Below are positions 61,564 through 64,000 of a stretch of DNA of 64,000 bases, piece after piece (position 1 is the first letter of the stretch; each line of letters begins with the position of its first letter). Where the stretch lies: the NCBI RefSeq assembly GCF_000092065.1, contig NC_009363.1, positions 310,001-374,000 on the forward strand, written 5' to 3'. Both the position numbers and the translations under genes were made by a program. The notes beneath the pieces were generated by a model. It was not told the origin of the DNA, did not search any database, and saw nothing but the letters and a program-made list of their open reading frames with translations. This DNA is from Ostreococcus lucimarinus CCE9901 (taxonomy: Eukaryota; Chlorophyta; Mamiellophyceae; Mamiellales; Bathycoccaceae).

Positions 61564-62554
61564 CTATTCATCTTCTTCTTCTTCATCACCGTCGCCACCG
61601 GCGGCCGCAGCCATGCGCTTTCTCTTGACGCGACCCGGTCGACCGCCGCCCAACGGAGAGTTGAGCGCGAAGTCGATGTGCTTTTGGCTGTCCGTGCGCA
61701 CCAAAAAGCTCGGCACATTCACGATTTGCTTACCGACGCGGATGTGACGTTGACGAATCAACACACGCGCGTGGTGCACAGACTTCGCCAAGCCAAGCTT
61801 GAAGACGAGCGTCTGCAAGCGGCGTTCCAAGAATTGCTCCGGCCCGAGCGCCAAGACGTAATCGAGCTTGTCCTGCGTCTCGTCCAACAACCCATAGTTG
61901 CGCATGCGTCGCATGATGGCCTCGCCTTCGAAGATTCGCTTCGGGTCCTTCTCATCGAGCGTCAACAAAACGCGCGCCGCGTTACGAAGCTTGTTCAGCG
62001 CGAATTGCACGCGCCACAACTCGCGCTTGTTGCGCAAGCCAAACTCACCGACGATCTTCAACTCGGCATCCAAACGTTCCTTCTCGAACGGACGTCTCGG
62101 CTTCTTGAACGTCTTCCCGTCTGCGCGCGTACGAAAATACAAATCACAGTCAGTCTTTCATTCCCTCTCGCACTCGCGCGTCGTTCCACGTCGCCATCGC
62201 GACGCCGACGCCGCGTCCGCCCGCGCCGACGGAAACCCCACGCGACCCGCGTCGTGGCGCGAACATCCCCACCCTCGCCGCCTCCGAGCGCGCCGCGCCC
62301 CGTTCGCCGCCCGCGAACGCGCGATCGCAAATGTTTCCATCGTCCCACGCCATCGCATCGCCCGCCCGCGCATCGCCCGCGCGCCCGCGCGTCGCATCGC
62401 TCGCTCCCGCGCCAAAGCCCTAACGATGCGATCGATCGACGCGCGCGCGCGTCGTCCTCGCGCGTCGCGCGCGCGCCGCGTCCGCGCGTCGCGCGCGCCG
62501 TCGCATCGCTCGATACGCGCACGTACAGTTACGGTAGTAGGTGGACGACGGCAT
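61564..62554 (-). CDS. RPS9: 40S ribosomal protein uS4 (RPS9), two exons
   Basis: uS4 is a core 40S protein near the mRNA entry. The CDS joins 62527-62554 (28 nt) and 61564-62120, giving 194 residues. Exon 1 encodes MPSSTYYRN plus the first base of Tyr; exon 2 resumes with [17 protein letters not shown], matching the plant RPS9 N-terminus (FYRNYGKTFK). The S4 domain ([39 protein letters not shown]) and [14 protein letters not shown] end are intact. The frame continues from exon 2 to 62142, but its first codon is TTG and no ATG lies there, which shows that an exon is missing without splicing. Confidence 0.95.
62121..62526 (-). other. Intron of the RPS9 gene (406 bp)
   Basis: Minus-strand donor GTACGT directly follows the Tyr-codon base; acceptor GCAG precedes ACGGGAAG. 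A CTGAC branch-like motif lies about 30 nt from the acceptor. No RNA gene was identified inside it. Confidence 0.9.
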
Positions 62555-62776
62555 CTTGCGGCTGTCGCGTCACGAAGAGACGGACCGCGCGCGCGCGCGC
62601 GCGAGGTTCGGTCGGCCGCGCGCGGCGAGTCCTCGACGCTTTGAGTCGCGAACCGTCGATTTCACGGGTCACGTATTTTATGGATGAAACGCCCATGTGC
62701 GCGAAAGTAAACGGATCGCCCGGTCGGTCGCCCGACCGGGCGGTTGGGCAGTCGACGACGCGTCGGCCGCGTCGCC

Positions 62777-63682
62777 ATGGCGACGTGCGGCGTCGCCGCG
62801 CCGAGGGCCGTCGTGGACGTCGTCCTGAGCCGCGAGCAGGGCGAGGGACGCGGCGCGCGCGTGCGGCGATCGATCGGCACGGCGCGCTTGAAGCACTTCG
62901 ACCCATTCGTGATGCTCGACGAGTTCAAGGTGGCCACGCCGGCGGGGTTTCCCGATCACCCGCACCGCGGGATGACGACCGTGACGTACGTGCTGCCGAA
63001 TGCGGGGAACGGGTGCGTGGAGCACGAGGACAGCGTCGGGAACGCCGGGATGCTGCGACCCGGGGATCTGCAGTTCATGACGGCGGGACGAGGGATTTTG
63101 CACGCCGAGGTGCCGGAGAACGAGACGACGTGTCACGGGTTGCAGCTTTGGGTGAATTTGCCGGCGAAACATAAGATGGACGCGCCGGAGTATCAAGAGC
63201 TGCGAGCGAGCGAACTGCGGGAGGCGTCGAAGGACGGCGTTCGCGCCGTCGTCATCGCGGGCGAGGCGTTCGGGGCGGAGAGCCAGATTCGGACGAAACA
63301 AGCGCCCATGCATTACATTCACTTCACCATGTCGCCGTCGTCGCGGTTGGTGCAAAACGTGCCCGAAGGTTGGAACTGCTTGGCGTACACGCTGCGAGGA
63401 CGCGCGGATTTCGGTCGCTGCGAGGACGTGGACGCGCACAACACGGTGACGTTTAGCAATGAACCCGGCCAAGACGGCGTCGTGGTGCAAACGACGAGCG
63501 AAAGCGCGGAGTTCGTGCTCATTTCCGGGCGCCCCAACGACGAACCGATCGTCCAGCACGGACCGTTCGTGATGAACACGCGAGAGGAAATCTCTCAAGC
63601 GTTCGCCGACTTTCAGGGCGGCAAGAACGGCTTCGAATCCGTTCGAGGTTGGCGAAGCGAGATTCAATACCGAACGCGATAG
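62777..63682 (+). CDS. Pirin-like cupin protein
   Basis: Pirins are iron-binding bicupin proteins acting as transcriptional cofactors or quercetinases. The 301-residue protein has the N-terminal pirin signature (LKHFDPFVMLDEF, GFPDHPHRGMTTVTYVL with the metal His pair, and EHEDSVGNAGMLRPGDLQFMTAGRGILHAE), a QLWVNLP segment and the C-terminal cupin with EFVLISGRP. All expected metal ligands of the N-terminal cupin (HxH and distal His/Glu) appear present. There is no transit peptide. It is 222 bp from the divergent RPS9 start. Confidence 0.93.
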   Translation: MATCGVAAPRAVVDVVLSREQGEGRGARVRRSIGTARLKHFDPFVMLDEFKVATPAGFPDHPHRGMTTVTYVLPNAGNGCVEHEDSVGNAGMLRPGDLQFMTAGRGILHAEVPENETTCHGLQLWVNLPAKHKMDAPEYQELRASELREASKDGVRAVVIAGEAFGAESQIRTKQAPMHYIHFTMSPSSRLVQNVPEGWNCLAYTLRGRADFGRCEDVDAHNTVTFSNEPGQDGVVVQTTSESAEFVLISGRPNDEPIVQHGPFVMNTREEISQAFADFQGGKNGFESVRGWRSEIQYRTR

Positions 63683-63800
63683 CTCGACGCGAAGATGCTC
63701 CATTTGTATTTTACATTCCTTCTTATTTCCGTCGCTCGCCCTCGTCCGCCCGTCGCCCGCCCTCATCGTTCCCGCACACGCCGACGCGACGCGCGGCGGC

Positions 63801-64000
63801 ATGGCCAACGCCCTCAGGCGTCTCGCGACCGCGTCGTCGCGAGTCGCGCTCTCGCGCGTCGCCGCGGGCGCACCACGCGCGTTCGTCTCCGACGCCAGCG
63901 CGACCGCGACGCCGTGCTGGAGCTGCGACGCGCGAACGACGGCGTTGAATGATGACGCGTCGGCAAACTTTTTCTGCGACGCGTGCGGGGCGATTCAACC
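63801..64000 (+). CDS. HSCB: Mitochondrial Fe-S co-chaperone HSCB, 3' truncated by the window edge
   Basis: HSCB (Jac1) is the J-protein that works with mitochondrial Hsp70 in iron-sulfur cluster transfer. Only the first 66 residues are in the window: an Arg/Ala/Ser-rich presequence (ANALRRLATASSRVALSRVAA) and a zinc module CWSCDARTTALNDDASANFFCDACGAIQ. It fits the C-x2-C ... FFC-x2-C-x-x-IQ/LQ found at the N-terminus of animal and plant HSCB. The J-domain should follow to the right of the window. The start is the first Met after a CG-rich leader. Confidence rests on the zinc module only. Confidence 0.7.
   Translation, partial: MANALRRLATASSRVALSRVAAGAPRAFVSDASATATPCWSCDARTTALNDDASANFFCDACGAIQ

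Noticed and set aside
62118-62142. RPS9 starting at 62142
   Set aside because: The codon there is TTG, and the N-terminus would lack the conserved YRNYGKTFK. A small upstream exon fits exactly.

Overview
The window reads as gene-dense nuclear DNA of a picoplanktonic prasinophyte green alga, very probably Ostreococcus. The basis is a combination of features. Genes are packed at about one per 1.5 kb with few introns. The DNA is CG-rich. Plastid proteins are present (TIC21, a CYP97C-like carotenoid hydroxylase, a ClpR subunit). There is a LOV-histidine kinase of the type described from Ostreococcus, and a C20 PUFA elongase that, from memory, closely resembles but does not equal the O. tauri delta-5 elongase. 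That last point favours O. lucimarinus or a near relative. No mobile element, CRISPR array, rRNA or tRNA gene was found.

Layout. 0-10 kb: 5'-truncated SMC3, a sirtuin divergent from the proteasome lid subunit RPN7, a SpoU methyltransferase and LOV-HK. 10-19 kb: an AI-2E/PerM-like membrane protein, a predicted plastid lumen protein, a lipid-anchored Qc-type SNARE, CPSF73, a kinesin and a syntaxin-18-like SNARE. 19-29 kb: an RluA pseudouridine synthase, a coiled-coil protein, CDT2, an ankyrin-HDAC with one intron, a WS/DGAT acyltransferase and the proteasome ATPase RPT3. 29-41 kb: a RanBP2-type zinc-finger protein (with a first exon I reconstruct), a TYW3-TYW2-TYW5 fusion, adenylate kinase, an Mpv17 protein, an unknown membrane coiled-coil protein, a GNAT, PIG-P, ethanolamine-phosphate cytidylyltransferase and QCR7. 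41-53 kb: a protein whose N-terminus looks like a kinesin motor without its ATPase motifs, MSH5, TIC21, SRPK, RCE1, RAD1 and an unrecognised large glycoprotein-like membrane protein. 53-64 kb: NUDIX, a DFRP1-like protein, an AlkB-like oxygenase, a TPT/DMT transporter, ClpR, the PUFA elongase, CYP97C, ribosomal protein uS4 (RPS9, with a 28-nt first exon I reconstruct), pirin and the start of HSCB at the right edge.

The genes are mostly unrelated housekeeping genes, but some themes recur: genome maintenance (SMC3, RAD1, CDT2, MSH5), the 26S proteasome (RPN7, RPT3), RNA modification and processing (SpoU, RluA, TYW fusion, CPSF73, SRPK), membrane traffic (two SNAREs) with CaaX processing (RCE1), and plastid or lipid biochemistry. 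Strands alternate, so most promoters are shared divergent regions of 60-200 bp. These are extremely CG-rich, while convergent 3' ends are AT-rich and often carry TGTAA, the algal polyadenylation motif.

The best leads are the pseudo-kinesin, the triple wybutosine fusion with a hydrophobic tail, the CaaX-ending Qc SNARE and the unrecognised 863-residue membrane protein. All family calls come from reading the protein sequences; no database search was run.
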